Part shown: positions 6,661 through 8,630 of the stretch, piece after piece
How positions within the stretch are numbered: position 1 is the stretch's first letter
Layout of the letters: the number at the start of each line of letters is the position of its first letter
Origin: Methylocystaceae bacterium UBA5192
GTDB taxonomy: Bacteria; Pseudomonadota; Alphaproteobacteria; Rhizobiales; Beijerinckiaceae
Assembly: GCA_002412985.1 (NCBI GenBank)
Contig: DHWC01000079.1
Span: forward strand, 1 to 8,630
Direction: 5' to 3'
Length of the DNA: 8,630 nucleotides
The notes under the pieces: generated by a model
Databases searched by the model: none
What the model was told of the DNA's origin: nothing
Seen by the model: only the letters and a program-made list of their open reading frames with translations
Position numbers and translations under genes: made by a program

Positions 6661-8013
6661 TCATTCAACAAGAAACCAAGTCGCTAAGCCCCCAGCCTCA
6701 TTTTCTAAAATATCATCATGAAGCGCCCATTTACCTGGCGCATCTGCAACAAAGGCAACATGTTTTGTTTTCAAAGGCGGCACAATAACGCCATTACGCC
6801 AGTATGGCTCCCAGCCATCGTCCTTATCATGAAGGAGACGAACCGCATGGCCGTGCACATGCATGGCGACGGGAATAGGGGCTTGATTAATGTATCCTAA
6901 CGTCACGGGCGCGCCGGCTTTTACCTTAAACAACGGCGCTCCGGAATAGCCTTCTGTTTGTTTGCCATTAATGGTCCAAGTTGGTTTGCCGAGATTTTTA
7001 TTCAAAGCAAGCGTCAGGTCCACTTTTTTACTATTACCAAGCTTGATTTCCGCTGGCAGCGTTTTGTTTAAGGGTAGGCTAGCGATAGGTTTGGCCTGCG
7101 AAATGGGTGAGCCCTGACAATCAAGGACAATGATGTCTTGATCGCCCTTTTCTGAGCCAAAGAGCGCGACCTTGGCTTTTGATGTAGGGTCGGTTGGCAT
7201 ATCAAACATGAGTTCGAAACGGGCGCCCGGAGCCATCGGAATACTGCCTCGCACGGGCTCAAAGGCTGTGCAGGGCTGGCTATCAATCGCGATGACGAAA
7301 GGCTTAATCCCAATAAAACGCACAATCATAATTTGTGCGTTCGACAAATTTGCCAGGCGTAACCTCACGCGCCCGCCTGGCGGGACGCCCTGTATGAGTG
7401 GCGCGATCTTTCCGTTAACGGCTAGGAGCGCATCCTGGGGTCTGTTGGAACTTATGCTGATTTGCGGATCAAAATCACCCGTAATTTTATGATTTAAATC
7501 AATTATTAGGCTATCAAGCAGAATCGCAAGATCAAGATCGCAGGGTAAGGGCTCTGGTTCATCAACAATCAAAAGACCTTTGAGCCCGCGCCCCATCAGC
7601 TCCGGGGTATGTCCGTAGACGCTCGGTCTGTAGCAGAAGAGACCTGGCTCCGATAATGTTCGACGATAGGAAAAATCTTGAGTGGCCGTCACAGCATTTT
7701 GAGTGAGTGGCGCTACGCCATCCATAGCGTTGTCGCCTCGCATACCGTGCCAATGGAGTGTTAGCGGCAAGTTCAAGCCATTAACAAGTTTAATGTCCAT
7801 TTGATCCCCCTGGCTAAAGCGGAGAAGGGGACCTGGGAATAAACCATTAAAGCTCAAAACGTCTGTTTTCATTGACCCTTTGATTTGAAAGGCGGCAGTC
7901 GAGGCCTTTAGGATCTTTGATGATTTGTCGGTTTCCCGGCTGCACACTGCGCCAGGCAGAATACTAGCGATGACGGCGCTACAAAGCTGACGCCGGGAGA
8001 GGCTTAAACTCAT
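6661..8013 (-). CDS. Tat-exported multicopper-oxidase-fold protein with degenerate copper sites (450 aa)
   Basis: The N terminus carries a Tat-type signal, SRRQLC (6-11) followed by a hydrophobic stretch to about 23, so folded export to the periplasm is expected. Three cupredoxin-like domains are recognisable: FNGLFPGPLLRFSQGD (55-70), HWHGM (87-91), GRGLKGLLIVDEPEP (141-155), LLAVNGK (196-202), RVRLRLANLSNAQI (215-228), MAPGARFELMFDM (260-272), WTINGK (346-351), MHVHGHAVRLL (384-394) and W429-L443. The ligand positions are mostly altered: the second HxH is R129/S131, the type 1 His of motif 3 is V382, and in motif 4 H432 remains but Cys, His, His and Met are D433, D434, N438 and L443. It therefore cannot be a normal laccase or cuprous oxidase. 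H87, H89, H385, H387 and H432 persist. The ATG at 8013 has CAGGAAC (8022-8028) eight bases upstream. FtsP/SufI is a known copper-free relative with the same fold and a similar Tat start, but this protein keeps more ligands. The frame is intact, so it is probably functional rather than a pseudogene. Confidence 0.9.
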   Translation of the reverse strand: MSLSLSRRQLCSAVIASILPGAVCSRETDKSSKILKASTAAFQIKGSMKTDVLSFNGLFPGPLLRFSQGDQMDIKLVNGLNLPLTLHWHGMRGDNAMDGVAPLTQNAVTATQDFSYRRTLSEPGLFCYRPSVYGHTPELMGRGLKGLLIVDEPEPLPCDLDLAILLDSLIIDLNHKITGDFDPQISISSNRPQDALLAVNGKIAPLIQGVPPGGRVRLRLANLSNAQIMIVRFIGIKPFVIAIDSQPCTAFEPVRGSIPMAPGARFELMFDMPTDPTSKAKVALFGSEKGDQDIIVLDCQGSPISQAKPIASLPLNKTLPAEIKLGNSKKVDLTLALNKNLGKPTWTINGKQTEGYSGAPLFKVKAGAPVTLGYINQAPIPVAMHVHGHAVRLLHDKDDGWEPYWRNGVIVPPLKTKHVAFVADAPGKWALHDDILENEAGGLATWFLVE

Positions 8014-8075
8014 GATTAAAGGTTCCTGACTTTGGGCTCAGCTGCGAGGCGGGACACAGCCGTTTTCAATAGGCA

Positions 8076-8087
8076 CATCGGCCGATG
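8076..8087. promoter_or_regulatory. 12-bp perfect palindrome upstream of the multicopper-oxidase-like gene
   Basis: CATCGGCCGATG is exactly self-complementary and lies 63 bases upstream of the minus-strand start codon at 8013, in the only upstream region of that gene. It could be an operator for a dimeric regulator. I recognise no specific regulator family, and no good sigma70 promoter could be placed with confidence beside it. Confidence 0.3.
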
Positions 8088-8149
8088 ATAAGGTCTCCAA
8101 TATTTGTTTTCATTTGGTGTGAACATCTTCTCATAATGAGTGCAATTTT

Positions 8150-8180
8150 TTGAGGGCAGAGCGCAAAGGCCATGCTATAG
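8150..8180 (+). promoter_or_regulatory. tentative promoter of tRNA-Leu (and perhaps tig)
   Basis: TTGAGG (8150-8155) and CTATAG (8175-8180) lie 60-90 bases upstream of the tRNA. The 19-base spacer is longer than ideal, so this is a weak call. The leader between it and the tRNA can form two small hairpins: CCCGC/GCGGG (8188-8192 with 8197-8201) and CGAGGG/CCCTCG (8212-8217 with 8233-8238). Confidence 0.35.
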
Positions 8181-8241
8181 AGCGGCGCCCGCGTGAGCGG
8201 GTCTAAGGTTTCGAGGGGGGTTTCATAGAGATCCCTCGCCC

Positions 8242-8326
8242 GCGGGCGTGGCGGAACTGGTAGACGCGCCGGATTTAGGTTCCGGTGACGAAAGTCGTGG
8301 GGGTTCGACTCCCTCCGCCCGCACCA
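8242..8326 (+). tRNA. tRNA-Leu, anticodon UAG, with encoded CCA
   Basis: The acceptor stem GCGGGCG (8242-8248) pairs with CGCCCGC (8316-8322), followed by discriminator A and an encoded CCA (8324-8326). The anticodon stem CCGGA/TCCGG encloses the loop TTTAGGT, giving anticodon TAG (CUA/CUG leucine codons). The 85-base length and the long variable arm (TGACGAAAGTCGT) are class II features expected of tRNA-Leu. GGTTCGACTCC is the T arm. It lies 75 bases upstream of tig on the same strand. Confidence 0.97.
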
Positions 8327-8358
8327 ATACCGCACTATCGCGGAAAATTATAGGAAAA

Positions 8359-8376
8359 GTCGCCACCGCCGGCGAC
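8359..8376 (+). terminator. hairpin between tRNA-Leu and tig
   Basis: A 6-bp GC-rich stem GTCGCC/GGCGAC has a 6-base loop ACCGCC and is followed by CTTTG. The T run is too short for a strong intrinsic terminator. It could be a partial terminator or a processing boundary separating the tRNA from the tig message, whose Shine-Dalgarno begins 11 bases further on. Confidence 0.35.
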
Positions 8377-8401
8377 CTTTGAATTGTGGAAGGCGATTGA
8401 A

Positions 8402-8630
8402 ATGCAAGTAACGCAAACCTCTTCGCAGGGTTTGAAACAGGAATTTCGTGTGGTGTTGCCAGCTGGCGATCTGGCCGCAAAGTTAGCGGCGCAATTATCT
8501 GAAGTTCAATCAAAAGCTCAGATCAAAGGATTTCGTCCTGGCAAGGCTCCAATCGGACATCTTAAAAAGCTCTATGGTAAGAGCATCATGGGAGATGTTT
8601 TGCAGGAGGCCGTCAACGAAGCTAATCGTA
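8402..8630 (+). CDS. tig: trigger factor, N-terminal 76 residues (cut by the window end)
   Basis: Ribosome-associated chaperone and peptidyl-prolyl isomerase that meets nascent chains at the exit tunnel. Only the N-terminal ribosome-binding domain is in the window. It starts MQVTQTSSQGLKQEFRVVLP and contains the ribosome-docking signature GFRPGKAP (43-50), followed by IGHLKKLYGKSIMGDVLQEA, all typical of the family. A Shine-Dalgarno, GGAAGG at 8388-8393, lies eight bases before the ATG. The PPIase and C-terminal domains must lie beyond 8630. The tRNA-Leu-tig arrangement is common in alphaproteobacteria, where clpP and clpX often follow. Its transcription may start at the tRNA promoter, since I see no separate one in 8327-8387. 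Confidence 0.95.
   Translation, partial: MQVTQTSSQGLKQEFRVVLPAGDLAAKLAAQLSEVQSKAQIKGFRPGKAPIGHLKKLYGKSIMGDVLQEAVNEANR

Noticed and set aside
6661..8013. Loss of copper ligands as frameshift or sequencing error
   Set aside because: The frame is open throughout and the residues around each altered ligand (GRGLKGLLIV, MHVHGH, W..H....E..GG) are conserved, so the changes are point substitutions rather than a shifted frame.
7930..8013. Lipoprotein signal at Cys24 of the oxidase-like protein
   Set aside because: The residues before it are G-A-V. A Gly at -3 is a poor lipobox, and the twin-arginine pattern better explains the N terminus.
8066..8513. Minus-strand open frames crossing tRNA-Leu, one with the peptide EGVEPPRLSSPEPKSGAS
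   Set aside because: These are antisense translations of the tRNA-Leu gene, a well-known source of spurious protein predictions. They also overlap tig and have no ribosome-binding site or domain.

Overview
The window reads as a chromosomal segment of an alphaproteobacterium. The evidence is a short proline-tRNA ligase with no editing insertion, followed by a single LolC/E-type permease and lolD in an overlapping operon, and a tRNA-Leu directly upstream of the trigger factor gene tig. Both tRNAs encode their CCA end. Most of the window is housekeeping DNA. I see no insertion sequence, phage gene, CRISPR array or attachment site.

Layout from left to right. A tRNA-Glu(UUC) on the minus strand has a good sigma70-like promoter behind it. 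A plus-strand ABC-F ATPase of the YheS type follows, and converges with a tiny minus-strand GNAT-type acetyltransferase. A plus-strand promoter then serves proS-lolC-lolD, whose reading frames overlap by 4 and 8 bases, so they are very likely co-transcribed and translationally coupled. LolC and LolD together form the inner-membrane machine that extracts outer-membrane lipoproteins and passes them to LolA.

Two exported proteins follow on the minus strand, converging on lolD. One is a 191-residue periplasmic protein held by a C-terminal membrane helix. The other is a Tat-exported multicopper-oxidase-fold protein. A 200-base spacer with a hairpin separates the two genes, so they may be separate transcripts of one functional locus. 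The window closes with tRNA-Leu(UAG) and the first 76 codons of tig on the plus strand.

The least ordinary part is 5885-8013. The multicopper-oxidase homologue keeps the family scaffold and an intact reading frame. It has lost every type 1 copper ligand and half of the type 3 ligands, while both type 2 histidines remain. Its neighbour would start with a histidine after signal-peptide cleavage at either of the two plausible sites, as copper-brace proteins do. Together they could be a periplasmic copper-binding pair without laccase activity. This is a hypothesis from residue patterns and adjacency, not a demonstrated system.
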